NCBI RefSeq assembly: GCF_001455205.1
Contig: NZ_CP013341.1
Location: 1,054,001-1,118,000 of the forward strand
DNA: 64,000 nucleotides
From: Nitrosomonas ureae
Lineage (GTDB): Bacteria > Pseudomonadota > Gammaproteobacteria > Burkholderiales > Nitrosomonadaceae
Reading direction: 5' to 3'
Part shown: positions 34,824 through 44,347 of the stretch, piece after piece
Layout: every line of letters starts with the position of its first letter
Numbering within the stretch: the stretch's first letter is position 1
Position numbers and translations under genes: made by a program
The notes under the pieces: generated by a model
What the model was told of the DNA's origin: nothing
Databases searched by the model: none
The model's input: only the letters and a program-made list of their open reading frames with translations

Positions 34824-36638
34824 TTAAGCCGCTACCCGTGATGCACGTTTACGCTCGTGTTCCAGCAAGAAACGCTTACGAATACGGATCGTTTTAGGCG
34901 TAATTTCCACCAGCTCATCGTCCGCGATAAATTCAATCGCGGATTCCAAGGTGAGCTGAATTGGTGGGACTAAAGTGACTGCTTCGTCGGTTCCGGATGC
35001 GCGGATATTAGTTAATTGCTTGCCTTTGATCGGGTTGACTACCAGATCATTATCACGGGTGTGTATGCCAATCACCATGCCTTCGTACAGGCGGTCGCCG
35101 GGGCTGACAAACATGCGGCCGCGTTCCTGTAATTTCCATAATGCATAAGCAACGGCTTCGCCTTTTTCGGCGGAAATCAACACGCCGTTTCTGCGCGGCG
35201 GGATTTCCTGGCGCATCGGTGCAAATTCATCAAATACGTGGCTCATTAAACCGGTGCCGCGTGTCATGGTCATGAATTCGGATTGGAAACCGATCAAGCC
35301 ACGCGCAGGGATACGATAGTCCAGGCGCACACGTCCTTTGGCGTCCGATACCATATCCAGCAAATCACCGCGGCGTGCGCCCAAGGCTTCCATCACCGCG
35401 CCCTGATTGGCTTCATCCACGTCGACCGTCAGCATTTCGAACGGTTCGCATTTAACGCCGTCAATCTCACGAATTACCACATGCGGACGCGAGACGGCGA
35501 GTTCGTAGCCTTCACGGCGCATATTTTCCAGCAGAATGGTGAGGTGCAATTCGCCGCGTCCTGAAATCAGAAATGAATCGGTTTCGTTAGTTTCTTCCAG
35601 CCGCATCGCGACATTGGTTAACAATTCTTTTTCCAGGCGTTCGCGTAACTGGCGGCTGGTAACAAATTTGCCTTCCTGACCGGCAAATGGCGAAGTATTG
35701 ACCTGAAAAGTCATGGTCAGTGTCGGTTCATCCACCGCATGAATGGGTAATGCTTCGGGCTTATCGACATCAGCCAGCGTGGTGCCAATGCTGAGCTCTT
35801 CCACGCCGTTGATCAGCACGATATCACCGGCCAAGGCTTCTTTCATTTGAATACGTTCCAGACCCTGAAAACCAAGCACCTGATTGACTTTTGCTTTTTT
35901 AGGCGGTTTATCGCCCAGTAATATCATGACTTCCTGACCTGGTTTCAGTTTGCCGCGACGAATACGTCCGATACCGATACGTCCGACAAAGCTGGAGTAG
36001 TCCAATGCACTGATTTGCAATTGTAATGGCTCGTCTGGATTACCTTCAGGGGCAGGAACATGTTTGACGATGGTATCAAATAACGGACGCATATCCGTGC
36101 TCGATTTTTCCAGCTCCAATGTGGCAAAACCATTCAGTGCGGAAGCATAGACGACGGGAAAATCAAGTTGTTCATCATTGGCGCCCAGTTTATCGAACAA
36201 ATCAAACGTTTGATCAACGACCCATTCGGCACGAGCACCGGGCCTGTCAATTTTGTTGATCACGACAATCGGACGCAGTCCTAACGCGAGCGCTTTTTTG
36301 GTGACAAAACGCGTTTGCGGCATTGGACCTTCCACGGCATCGACCAACAGCAATACGCCATCGACCATCGACAGCACACGCTCCACTTCACCGCCAAAAT
36401 CCGCATGTCCGGGGGTATCGACGATATTGATATGAATTCCTTCGTAGTCGATAGCGCAATTCTTGGCTAAAATAGTAATACCGCGCTCGCGCTCAATATC
36501 ATTGGAGTCCATCACGCGCTCGGAAATTTGCTGATGTGCGGCAAAGGTGCCCGCTTGGTGCAGGAGTTTATCGACCATAGTGGTTTTACCATGGTCAACG
36601 TGAGCGATGATGGCGATATTGCGGATCGGGCGAGACAT
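34824..36638 (-). CDS. typA: Ribosome-associated GTPase TypA/BipA
   Basis: 604 residues, normal length. The translation-factor GTPase domain has AHVDHGKTTMVDKLL (G1), RGITI (G2), DTPGHADFGGEVERVL (G3) and NKIDRPGAR (G4). Domains like those of EF-G follow, and the BipA C-terminal domain begins about residue 480 (PIKGKQLTNIRASG). It binds 70S ribosomes, aids 50S assembly at low temperature and influences stress responses. A gene of the ornithine cyclodeaminase family lies divergently upstream, 120 bases away. Confidence 0.97.
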   Translation of the reverse strand: MSRPIRNIAIIAHVDHGKTTMVDKLLHQAGTFAAHQQISERVMDSNDIERERGITILAKNCAIDYEGIHINIVDTPGHADFGGEVERVLSMVDGVLLLVDAVEGPMPQTRFVTKKALALGLRPIVVINKIDRPGARAEWVVDQTFDLFDKLGANDEQLDFPVVYASALNGFATLELEKSSTDMRPLFDTIVKHVPAPEGNPDEPLQLQISALDYSSFVGRIGIGRIRRGKLKPGQEVMILLGDKPPKKAKVNQVLGFQGLERIQMKEALAGDIVLINGVEELSIGTTLADVDKPEALPIHAVDEPTLTMTFQVNTSPFAGQEGKFVTSRQLRERLEKELLTNVAMRLEETNETDSFLISGRGELHLTILLENMRREGYELAVSRPHVVIREIDGVKCEPFEMLTVDVDEANQGAVMEALGARRGDLLDMVSDAKGRVRLDYRIPARGLIGFQSEFMTMTRGTGLMSHVFDEFAPMRQEIPPRRNGVLISAEKGEAVAYALWKLQERGRMFVSPGDRLYEGMVIGIHTRDNDLVVNPIKGKQLTNIRASGTDEAVTLVPPIQLTLESAIEFIADDELVEITPKTIRIRKRFLLEHERKRASRVAA

Positions 36639-36758
36639 AAATAATTCCTCAAAAATAAGCGATTAGTCCTTGCGGTGGGGGCGACATTATAGCAGCCGAT
36701 TGTTAATATGGCTAATGTAACCTTTAGCTAAGTTTTTCAAAAAACGGGAGTTCGAATA

Positions 36759-37718
36759 TTGTCAGTGATTCGTTATTTATCACAAAGTTCCTTGCAGAAC
36801 TTGCAACTGACTACGCACGATGTCATTGCCAGCATTGAGCATTTACTGTTTGCGAAAACCCAGCAGCAGGCCTGGAATGCGCCCAAAGCAGTAATCACTC
36901 CGTCGGATGGAAGATACATGATGGCGACGCTGGCTGCAGCTGACGACCCCCCATTTCTTGCGGTCAAAGGGCTAATACTCAATCCAGAAAACCCCAAATA
37001 CGAATTGGCAAGCATTAACGCGCTGGTGACCTTGCTCGATAGCCGAAGCGGGCTGCCATTGGCGATCATCGATGGCAATTGGGTCACTGCGGTACGTACT
37101 GCCGGATTAAGCGCGGTTGCTGCCAAGCGACTTGCACGACCAGATGCTTCTATCGCTGCATTTATCGGGTGCGGGGTGCAAGCCCTGAGCCATTTGCGGG
37201 CATTGACCGAGATTTTTCAACTGAAGAGAATTAATGTGTTTGGACGAGGTGCAGCAAGCCGCAATGCATTTTGCCGTAACGCAGAAAAAATGGATTTGTC
37301 AGTAATTACAGCACAAACAGCACAAGAAGCTATTCAAGATGCGGATTTGATCGTTACGTCCGTGACTTTGTCGCCTCAACTGGTGCCATTTCTGGACACA
37401 CGCTGGCTAAAACCTGGCGCATTCGTCACCATGACCGATCTGGCTGCGCCGTGGTTAAGTGAGAGTATGTCGGGATTGGAACGGATTATTATCGATGATT
37501 TGGAACAGGAAGCCGGTATGCCAGAACCGTTGGTTGATCCAGCTTTGGTTCATGGGGATTTGACAGACTTAGTAACAGGCAAAACAGCGGGACGTCAAAG
37601 TGTAGATGAGCGAACTGCTTTTGTATTTAGAGGGTTGGCGCTTGGAGATTTGGCTGTATCCGGATTAGCTTACCAATGTGCGTGTGAGCAGTCACAAGGT
37701 ACCTTGATAACATCTTGA
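36759..37718 (+). CDS. Ornithine cyclodeaminase/mu-crystallin family protein (TTG start)
   Basis: 319 residues from a TTG at 36759, with CGGGAG 8 bases upstream; a GTG at 36765 is an alternative. The Rossmann part contains AAFIGCGVQALSHLRAL, in which the usual GxGxQA is GCGVQA, and ADLIVTSVTLS. The N-terminal half has LLDSRSGLPLAIIDGNWVTAVRTAGLSA, the typical substrate-side segment. Family members are NAD(P)-dependent enzymes: ornithine cyclodeaminase, alanine dehydrogenase, ketimine reductase, or enzymes making staphylopine-like metallophores. The reaction here cannot be told from sequence. There are no pathway partners next to it. Confidence 0.85.
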   Translation: MSVIRYLSQSSLQNLQLTTHDVIASIEHLLFAKTQQQAWNAPKAVITPSDGRYMMATLAAADDPPFLAVKGLILNPENPKYELASINALVTLLDSRSGLPLAIIDGNWVTAVRTAGLSAVAAKRLARPDASIAAFIGCGVQALSHLRALTEIFQLKRINVFGRGAASRNAFCRNAEKMDLSVITAQTAQEAIQDADLIVTSVTLSPQLVPFLDTRWLKPGAFVTMTDLAAPWLSESMSGLERIIIDDLEQEAGMPEPLVDPALVHGDLTDLVTGKTAGRQSVDERTAFVFRGLALGDLAVSGLAYQCACEQSQGTLITS

Positions 37719-37723
37719 AATCA

Positions 37724-37921
37724 TTACCCGTTATTTTTTTCAGCGCCCATCATTAAAAATTTAATCAGTAACGCGAAAACAAATGGAATTGCACTAAGTC
37801 CAGTCACCATATAGTGCTCGGCAGTGAATTGATCACCTTCGTCCATGATAATGTAGCCAAAAAATATGGTAACAGGAGCAATTATTGAAAGCGCTATCAC
37901 TAAATTAAATAATCCTTTCAT
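37724..37921 (-). CDS. Small inner-membrane protein, uncharacterised
   Basis: 65 residues from the ATG at 37921, with GAAAGGAATT upstream at a fair distance. Two hydrophobic helices (LVIALSIIAPVTIFFGYII and VTGLSAIPFVFALLIKFLM) are separated by the acidic loop MDEGDQFTAEHY. It ends with the basic tail GAEKNNG. I do not recognise the family. It lies 5 bases from the end of the convergent cyclodeaminase-type gene. The frame is open upstream to 37993, but the extension lacks a ribosome site. Confidence 0.6.
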   Translation of the reverse strand: MKGLFNLVIALSIIAPVTIFFGYIIMDEGDQFTAEHYMVTGLSAIPFVFALLIKFLMMGAEKNNG

Positions 37922-38066
37922 TTTTTCAATTCCTTTCGATAAATTGTTTTTTTTAAGTATATGCCTATTGACAGGGTATGCCCAGAGCGCCAAAGTTCAA
38001 AATCCCATCTGTCAATTGACGCTAAGCAGGGTAAAATCAGTCTTTTAGCATCAATCAATAATACAC

Positions 38067-38390
38067 ATGGAACCAGTGCTCATTATTACTAATTTTCCCG
38101 ATAAGAAAAGTGCGCTTGCGCTGGCAGAAACTTTGATTGATCAGCATTTGGCTGCTTGCGTTAATGCCTTGAGTCCGTGTACATCAATTTACCGCTGGCA
38201 AGGTGCTATGGATTCGGCAGAAGAGACTCCGGTGTTGATCAAAACCCAACGGCAACATTATGAACGGGTTGAACAGTTGATCAAGATGATGCATCCTTAT
38301 GAACTTCCTGAAGTGATTATGGTTCCTATATTGAGCGGATTACCTGCTTATTTGCAGTGGATTGCCGACGAAACAACCTTAATTAAATAA
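38067..38390 (+). CDS. cutA: CutA divalent-ion tolerance protein
   Basis: 107 residues, standard for CutA1, a small trimeric PII-like protein. Family landmarks are LIITNFPDKKSALALAETLI, LAACVNALSPCTSIYRWQGAMD, EETPVLIKTQ, and HPYELPEVIMVPI. CutA was first linked to copper tolerance and its exact role remains unclear. It directly precedes dsbD, an arrangement common in proteobacteria, and 12 bases separate the two, so they form an operon. Confidence 0.95.
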   Translation: MEPVLIITNFPDKKSALALAETLIDQHLAACVNALSPCTSIYRWQGAMDSAEETPVLIKTQRQHYERVEQLIKMMHPYELPEVIMVPILSGLPAYLQWIADETTLIK

Positions 38391-38402
38391 TACTGAATAC
38401 CA

Positions 38403-40340
38403 ATGCGATTAATCCAATTTTTGTTACTGATAGTATGTTTGTCCTGTCCACAAGCTTTTGCTCAGGAAGGTGGATCCTTTAGTTTATTCCAAAAATTGCA
38501 AGGATTGGGTATTAATCTGGGTCAAAGCAATCCACAAGAGCTTTTGCCACCGGATGAGGCGTTCAAGATTTCAGTGGAAGTCCGGGATGGAAATACACTC
38601 ATTGCGAATTTGACGCCGGCAAAGGATTATTACCTGTATCGCGATAAAATTGTTTTTGAGCCGAAGCAAGAAGGTATGGTGATTGAAAAAGTTATGCTGC
38701 CATCGGGAAAAATGAAAGAGGATATGACTTTTGGCAATACGGAAGTATATTACAGCCCCATTCAGGCGGTTATTTCATTAACGCGTACGAATCCTGCAAG
38801 CGAGCAACCATTGACACTGGAGGCGACTTATCAGGGTTGTAATGAACCGGTTGGAGTATGCTACGCACCGATACACAAAGTGATCGATTTGACATTGCCG
38901 GCGGTAAAAGTAGCGATTGGAGCGATTGCCGGAGCAGTGAGTAGCCAAGCTACGGCAGCGGGAATCGACACCACTGCTGAATTGTTTCAGATGCCATCCG
39001 GATCACCTGCGATTGAAACCGAATCGTACAAAATTGAGCGTATGTTTGAAACGGGCGATTATTGGCTGATTCTCTCAGGATTCTTCGTGGTTGGTTTGTT
39101 TCTCTCATTCACACCTTGCGTATTTCCGATGTTTCCGATTTTATCAGGGATTATTGCCAATCACGGTAAGAATGTAACAAAGCGTCATGGGTTTATCCTG
39201 GCGCTGGCTTATGTACTGGGTATGGCGATTACGTATGCGATTGCCGGTGTGGCGGCCGGATTATCAGGCGCGATGTTGTCCGCGGCTTTGCAAAATGCTT
39301 GGGTACTTGGCACATTTGCAGTGATATTTGTATTACTGTCCTTTTCCATGTTTGGTTTTTATGAGCTGCAACTGCCCGGGACGTTACAAACCAAGTTATC
39401 CGAGGAAGCCGGCCAGCTGAAAGGAGGACATTTAACCAGTGTATTCGGTATGGGGGCATTGTCTGCTTTGATTGTTGGTCCCTGTGTTGCTGCGCCGTTG
39501 GCAGGTGCTTTGCTATATATTAGCCAGACCCGGGACGTGGTTCTGGGCGGTTCGGCATTATTTGTCATGGCTCTGGGCATGGGCGTGCCGCTGTTGCTGT
39601 TGGGGACTTCGGCCGGTGCTTTACTGCCGAAAGCTGGTGCATGGATGGAGTCGATCAAGCGATTCTTTGGTGTGCTGCTACTTGCGGTTGCAATCTGGAT
39701 TATCTCTCCGGTGATTAACGAGGTTGTGTACATGTTGCTATGGGCTGTGCTGCTGATCATCTCCGCAATTTATCTGCAAGCGATAGACCCGTTGCCGCAA
39801 AGAGCTCCGGGTTTACAGAAATTTCTCAAAGGCGTGGGGGTTATCGCTTTGCTGGTGGGTGTTGCATTGTTGATCGGTGTTTTGTCCGGTAGCCGGGATG
39901 TTTTGCAGCCACTCTCAAAACTCAACCTAGCGGATGCGACAAACCCTGGCTTTGGAGAAACTGTACCCGCGGGTTATGCAACCTTGCCGTTTCAGCGGGT
40001 AAAAACCATTGCTGAACTGGATGAACAGATCCAGTTATCCAGAGATAAATACATCATGGTCAGGTTTCATGCCGATTGGTGTGTTTCGTGTAAAGAAATG
40101 GATCGATTTACGTTCTCTGATGCCAAAGTTCAAGCTCGACTGAAAGAAGTGGTTTTGCTGGAGGTGGATGTCACGGAGGGCACTCCGGATGATACTGCGT
40201 TGCTTAAACGATTTAAATTGTTTGGGCCACCGGGCATTTTATTTATTGATCGTCAAGGTTCTGACATTCCTGATATTAAGATCATTGGATTTCTCAACAA
40301 CAATGACTTCTTGACGGTGTTGAATGCTGTTTTGATTTAA
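38403..40340 (+). CDS. dsbD: Thiol:disulfide interchange protein DsbD
   Basis: 645 residues in the full three-domain layout. After the signal peptide (cut near AFA, residue 20) the periplasmic alpha domain has Cys146 and Cys153 (CNEPVGVC). The membrane domain (about 220-495) has eight spans with Cys239 in FTPCVFP and Cys361 in VGPCVAAP. The C-terminal thioredoxin domain has Cys560-V-S-Cys563. Electrons pass from cytoplasmic thioredoxin through these pairs to periplasmic partners such as DsbC or cytochrome c maturation factors. The TlpA-like gene following at 40404 is a likely electron acceptor. Confidence 0.96.
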   Translation: MRLIQFLLLIVCLSCPQAFAQEGGSFSLFQKLQGLGINLGQSNPQELLPPDEAFKISVEVRDGNTLIANLTPAKDYYLYRDKIVFEPKQEGMVIEKVMLPSGKMKEDMTFGNTEVYYSPIQAVISLTRTNPASEQPLTLEATYQGCNEPVGVCYAPIHKVIDLTLPAVKVAIGAIAGAVSSQATAAGIDTTAELFQMPSGSPAIETESYKIERMFETGDYWLILSGFFVVGLFLSFTPCVFPMFPILSGIIANHGKNVTKRHGFILALAYVLGMAITYAIAGVAAGLSGAMLSAALQNAWVLGTFAVIFVLLSFSMFGFYELQLPGTLQTKLSEEAGQLKGGHLTSVFGMGALSALIVGPCVAAPLAGALLYISQTRDVVLGGSALFVMALGMGVPLLLLGTSAGALLPKAGAWMESIKRFFGVLLLAVAIWIISPVINEVVYMLLWAVLLIISAIYLQAIDPLPQRAPGLQKFLKGVGVIALLVGVALLIGVLSGSRDVLQPLSKLNLADATNPGFGETVPAGYATLPFQRVKTIAELDEQIQLSRDKYIMVRFHADWCVSCKEMDRFTFSDAKVQARLKEVVLLEVDVTEGTPDDTALLKRFKLFGPPGILFIDRQGSDIPDIKIIGFLNNNDFLTVLNAVLI

Positions 40341-40403
40341 AGCCACGCTACTGCAATCAATCCGTCGCAACGTTCTATTAAAACATTTTCTAAGGATGAA
40401 ACA

Positions 40404-40991
40404 ATGTCGAAGGTAAAGCAGATAATTTTGTATTCTTGCGTCGCAATATTTGCTTTGGGAGCGGGATCACTCTTGCGCACCTTGCTGTCGGAGGCGTATC
40501 AAACTGAATTATCCAGTGAAGAAAGCCAACAAGGCGCTCAAGCTATTCTTTCTGCAAGCTTGCCAGACTTGCAAGGAGAAAATCAGGAGGTTTCGCAGTG
40601 GTTGGGAAAAGTCATGGTAGTGAATTTTTGGGCTACCTGGTGTACACCGTGTCGTGAGGAAATTCCAGAATTCATTGAAGCACAAAAAAAATATGGAGAG
40701 CAAGGGTTGATTTTTATCGGTATCGCTATTGACCAAGCCGATAAAGTTAAGATGTTCAGTCAGGAATTTGGTATCAATTATCCGGTATTGGTAGGCAGTT
40801 TTAATACTTGGTCATTGTTAGAGGCTGCAGGAAATCGCCATTCTGCGCTACCCTATACCGTGGTAATCAATCGCTCGGGGGAGCTGGTCGAAAACTATTT
40901 GGGGCGTGTTGATCTGAAAAAGCTGGAAAAAATGGTAATTCCATTGTTGAATGAAGCACCGAAAATCGAACAATCCTTACAAACCAGCTAA
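40404..40991 (+). CDS. TlpA/ResA-like membrane-anchored thioredoxin
   Basis: 195 residues. An N-terminal hydrophobic anchor (residues 7-27) leaves the domain in the periplasm. The redox site is WATWCTPCREE with Cys80 and Cys83, and FNTWSLLEAAGN plus ALPYTVVIN (cis-Pro before Y) are family features. Such proteins reduce disulfides for cytochrome c assembly or copper-site metalation. It lies 63 bases after dsbD, which could supply the electrons. Confidence 0.88.
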   Translation: MSKVKQIILYSCVAIFALGAGSLLRTLLSEAYQTELSSEESQQGAQAILSASLPDLQGENQEVSQWLGKVMVVNFWATWCTPCREEIPEFIEAQKKYGEQGLIFIGIAIDQADKVKMFSQEFGINYPVLVGSFNTWSLLEAAGNRHSALPYTVVINRSGELVENYLGRVDLKKLEKMVIPLLNEAPKIEQSLQTS

Positions 40992-41323
40992 AAGTATTAT
41001 TGGGATAAAATAATTTCAGTCAAAAAATAAATACGATCAATACATAATCGAATCAAGTTATCCCGCCAAAAAAACAATCTCCATCAAAGATAATGATGTA
41101 ATATTATCAACAGGAATGGAATGCTTTGTTCATTGACGTTCATGCGAGCTACTCTGTCCATACATTACCTCGCATTTTGATTGTTGCTAATACTTACCAG
41201 AGGGTTCAATAATAACCTGCTGAGTTTTTTTGATTGAATGTAATTCTGAAGGTGGGAAGGCAAGGGTTTCAAATCTAAGTGTGAGGAGGATATTTTTCCG
41301 ATATTCATTTAGGAGGCCTCATT
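40992..41323. other. Gene-free 332-base stretch
   Basis: It is AT-rich with no convincing open frame. The only structure I see is a terminator-like hairpin at 41198-41231, listed separately, and an AGGAGG ribosome site at 41311-41316 belonging to the BON lipoprotein gene. Confidence 0.6.
41198..41231 (+). terminator. Terminator-like hairpin with T tract
   Basis: CAGAGGGTT pairs with AACCTGCTG around a 7-base loop, with one mismatch, and is followed within a few bases by seven T residues. It is about 200 bases after the TlpA-like stop, so it could end a long 3' UTR or an unannotated transcript. Confidence 0.45.
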
Positions 41324-41662
41324 ATGATGCGACGAGATAGAAGTAGTCATTTCATTGTTTTTTTCTTAATTACCCAAATATTCATTTTTTCAGGCTGTGC
41401 ATCGACTCCTGAACAATTGCTGATGGAAGAAAAATTCAACGATGTGCGTATTACCACAAAAGTTTATGAAGCAATCATCGATGAACCATCGTTGAGACGC
41501 TTTGATATCAATGTCAGAACAATTAAAGGCGTTGTAGAACTCAGTGGTTATGTAAGCTCCCGTGACGATATGGACAAAGCAATTGCAATCGCCCGTGCTA
41601 TCGATGGCATAAAATCAATCAAGAATGATATGCTGATCGGGTCAATTTACGATGATTACTGA
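41324..41662 (+). CDS. BON-domain lipoprotein
   Basis: 112 residues. A lipoprotein signal ends in FSGC (Cys at about residue 24), so the protein is anchored in a membrane facing the periplasm. One BON domain follows: DVRITTKVYEAIIDEPSLRR, FDINVRTIKGVVELSGYVSS and AIAIARAIDGIKSIKNDM. BON proteins such as OsmY and DolP bind phospholipids and support envelope stability. AGGAGG stands 7 bases before the ATG. It is a single gene with about 240 bases free on its right, where I see no gene. Confidence 0.87.
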   Translation: MMRRDRSSHFIVFFLITQIFIFSGCASTPEQLLMEEKFNDVRITTKVYEAIIDEPSLRRFDINVRTIKGVVELSGYVSSRDDMDKAIAIARAIDGIKSIKNDMLIGSIYDDY

Positions 41663-41905
41663 TTAGTTTGTCCGCGTGGACAAATGCAATTGTCATTGAT
41701 ATTTTGCCATTCATTGTCAGATTATAAATGTTGCCCGAAAGATATTTGCAAGTAATTCATTAAGGAATCTCTGAATAACTACATATATCGTCCAAGCCGC
41801 AGGGGGTTTGTTGGTAATCATTACAATTAACTTCCTGCTGAATTTAGAATAACAGTCATTCAGCAATTCCTTAATAAAAATCGAAGCTTGCTTTGTTGAG
41901 TTGAA

Positions 41906-42280
41906 ATGCTTTTAGCTGACATAGTTCTGATTATTCATTTTCTTTATGTCCTTTTTGTGGTGGGGAGCTTGCCGATTATCTGGATAGGCGCGTGGTTGAA
42001 GCTGACGTTTGTCAGAAACCCTTGGTTTCGCTATCTGCATCTTGCCGCTATTTTATTCGTTGTGGGTGAATCACTACTGGGTATCGCCTGCCCATTAACC
42101 CTATGGGAAAATAGCTTGCGCCAGATTGAAACGGACAAGAGTTTTATTCAGCATTGGCTTCATTTCATAATATTCTACAACGTGCCAGAGACAATCCTGG
42201 CGATTATCTACAGCTTGTTTGCCGGTCTGGTCGCAATGACTTTCAAATGGGTGCCGATTAGACGTATAAAAGTCGATTAG
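41906..42280 (+). CDS. DUF2784 family membrane protein
   Basis: 124 residues with about four hydrophobic segments. The family pattern is visible: LADIVLIIHFLYVLFVVGS, the RNPWFRYLHLAAI segment, and CPLTLWENSLRQIE, which is the hallmark of DUF2784. Function is unknown. The gene overlaps the end of ttcA on the other strand by four bases, so the two are convergent. Confidence 0.85.
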   Translation: MLLADIVLIIHFLYVLFVVGSLPIIWIGAWLKLTFVRNPWFRYLHLAAILFVVGESLLGIACPLTLWENSLRQIETDKSFIQHWLHFIIFYNVPETILAIIYSLFAGLVAMTFKWVPIRRIKVD

Positions 42281-43185
42281 CTTTGCGGAACCATGGGGCG
42301 GTCGGTTGCTTCTTCTGGTCCAAGAGCAAGCATTTCTTCGATATTAGGTTCAAATGCTTCTTCGTCAAATGCCGTGTCGCCGTTTTCGAAGGGTTGATCC
42401 TGCGCTTGCAGACTAACGAAATTGTAGTGTGATGTGTCGGCTAGATGCGACAGTTGTATATTCTGTATCGAGCGGAACATGGTTTCCAGTCGACCTGGAA
42501 ATTTTTTATCCCATCGCTGCATCATCTCTTTGATTGTTTGGCGTTGCAGGTTTTTTTGTGATCCACACAAATTGCAGGGAATAATCGGGAAATCTGAAAT
42601 TTCTGCATATGCTGCCAGATCCTTTTCCTTGCAATAAGCCAGCGGTCGGATAACAATGTGCTTGCCATTATCACTAACCAGTTTGGGCGGCATCGCTTTG
42701 AGCTTACCGCCGTAAAACATATTCAGAAATAAGGTTTCTAGAATATCATCGCGATGATGTCCCAATGCAATTTTAGTGGCTCCAAGCTCACCAGCCACAC
42801 GGTATAGCACGCCACGGCGTAACCTCGAGCACAAACTACAGGTGGTTTTTCCTTCGGCAATAACGCGCTTAACAACGCTGTAGGTATCCTGTTCCACAAT
42901 CTGGAAAGGCATGCCGATTTGTGTCAAATAACTGGGCAATACTTGCTCAGGAAAACCAGGCTGCTTTTGATCCAGATTCACTGCGATCAGTTCAAAATTC
43001 ACTGGGGAATGAATTTGAAGATTGCGGAGGATATCCAGCAATGCATAGCTGTCTTTACCTCCAGACAAACACACCATGATTCTGTCGCCCGCTTCGATCA
43101 TGTTGAAATCAGCAATGGCTGTTCCTACTTGCCGCCTCAAGCGTTTTTGTAGTTTGTTAGCATTATATTGTTGTTTTTTAATCAT
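42277..43185 (-). CDS. ttcA: tRNA 2-thiocytidine synthetase TtcA
   Basis: 302 residues. The PP-loop SGGKDS (41-46) adenylates the target base. Cys116-x-x-Cys119 (CSLC) and Cys204 in CNLCG fit the Fe-S cluster of the family. GHHRDDILETLFLNMFYGG is also typical. The enzyme puts sulfur on C32 of certain tRNAs. The C-terminal 30 residues are acidic and variable. It is convergent with the DUF2784 gene. Confidence 0.95.
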   Translation of the reverse strand: MIKKQQYNANKLQKRLRRQVGTAIADFNMIEAGDRIMVCLSGGKDSYALLDILRNLQIHSPVNFELIAVNLDQKQPGFPEQVLPSYLTQIGMPFQIVEQDTYSVVKRVIAEGKTTCSLCSRLRRGVLYRVAGELGATKIALGHHRDDILETLFLNMFYGGKLKAMPPKLVSDNGKHIVIRPLAYCKEKDLAAYAEISDFPIIPCNLCGSQKNLQRQTIKEMMQRWDKKFPGRLETMFRSIQNIQLSHLADTSHYNFVSLQAQDQPFENGDTAFDEEAFEPNIEEMLALGPEEATDRPMVPQS

Positions 43186-43345
43186 AATTTACGAAGATTC
43201 TGAGAACTAAAAGTCTATTGATAGTAGAGCAAGTAGTATAGAGGTTATAGCAGAATATTAGACAAATGAATTGGAACAATTTAGCATAGCCGAATTCTAA
43301 ACAAGACGGATAAACGGGTTCGGGAATTATTTTCAGGAGAATTCT

Positions 43346-43798
43346 ATGAGTAGAATTATACCATTGGTGATCTTGGTCTTGTTTTCAACTGATAGTTACT
43401 CGACTGCAAATCATTCTAATTTGAAATTCGATATTGGTAGACCAGGCGATTTAGATAAAGTGTCCCGTATTATTAAACTGACGCAGGTAGATAATATGTT
43501 TTTGCCCGCAGAAGTTGCGGTAAATGAAGGTGAAACGATCCAGTTTGTGATCAAAAATGGCGGTAATCACAAGCATGAAATGTTGATAGGTTCGATGGCA
43601 GAACTTAAAAAAATTGCTAAGATGCGAAGTATGTATCCTGAAAAGGAGCACATTGAAGTCCATTTGCTGCAACTGGAGCCTGGTGAGCAAAAAGAATTGA
43701 TCTGGCAATTTCCGAGCGCGGGGATCATTGATTTTGCCTGCCCTTTGCCTGGTCATTTTAAAAAAATGCGCGGAAAAATTATTGTGGAGAAAAAATGA
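43346..43798 (+). CDS. Periplasmic cupredoxin-like copper protein
   Basis: 150 residues with a signal peptide (MSRIIPLVILVLFSTDSYS). One cupredoxin domain is visible: FLPAEVAVNEGETIQFVIKN, then NHKHEML (His ligand), and the C-terminal FACPLPGHFKKM, giving Cys, His and Met in the CxxxxHxxxM spacing of a type 1 copper site. This suggests a single mononuclear copper centre for electron transfer or copper binding. AGGAG precedes the ATG. The stop overlaps the next ATG as ATGA. With the DUF411 and cytochrome c genes it forms a three-gene operon. Confidence 0.88.
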   Translation: MSRIIPLVILVLFSTDSYSTANHSNLKFDIGRPGDLDKVSRIIKLTQVDNMFLPAEVAVNEGETIQFVIKNGGNHKHEMLIGSMAELKKIAKMRSMYPEKEHIEVHLLQLEPGEQKELIWQFPSAGIIDFACPLPGHFKKMRGKIIVEKK

Positions 43799-44334
43799 AT
43801 ATACGAATAAGAACCCTGCTAGCTGAATCGATTGTCGCATTCAGTTTGTTGGGTGTTGCTACACAAGCCATAGCTACGGCAACCGTAGAAGTTTATAAAA
43901 GCCCGACTTGCGGGTGTTGCGCTAAATGGGTTGACCATATGCGCGACCATGGTTTTACGGTAAAAACACACGATGTAGGCAATAAAGAGATCAGAAAGAA
44001 ATCGGGAATTTCAGAAACGGTTGGTTCATGTCATACGGCACTGGTGAATGGCTATGCGATCGAAGGACATGTGCCAGCGCCCGATGTCATCAGGCTGCTC
44101 AAAGAAAAACCGAAAGCGATAGGATTGGCTGTTCCAGATATGCCTCATGGATCTCCTGGTATGGAAGGATCCCGTAGCGATCCCTATAATGTTTTATTGC
44201 TCAAAGAGCGTGATCAAACTCGTACGAATGCTACTATCTATAACCGTTATGATCCATATGCCAAAAAAACCGAGCCATTACCGCAAAATTTGGAAGCAGA
44301 GAATAGAAGCAGTTCAGTCATGCGCTTAAAATAA
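43795..44334 (+). CDS. DUF411 family metal-binding protein
   Basis: 179 residues with a signal peptide (through about ATQAIATA). The DUF411 core is VEVYKSPTCGCCAKWVDHMRDHGF, with a CGCC motif, and GSCHTALVNGYAIEGHVPAPDV. It is a thioredoxin-like fold often found in copper operons, and periplasmic export fits that role. A C-terminal extension of about 45 residues beyond the usual domain is basic and polar, without a known motif. It is coupled by ATGA to the cupredoxin gene and followed after 13 bases by a cytochrome c gene. Confidence 0.87.
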   Translation: MNIRIRTLLAESIVAFSLLGVATQAIATATVEVYKSPTCGCCAKWVDHMRDHGFTVKTHDVGNKEIRKKSGISETVGSCHTALVNGYAIEGHVPAPDVIRLLKEKPKAIGLAVPDMPHGSPGMEGSRSDPYNVLLLKERDQTRTNATIYNRYDPYAKKTEPLPQNLEAENRSSSVMRLK

Positions 44335-44347
44335 GCATTTTAATTTC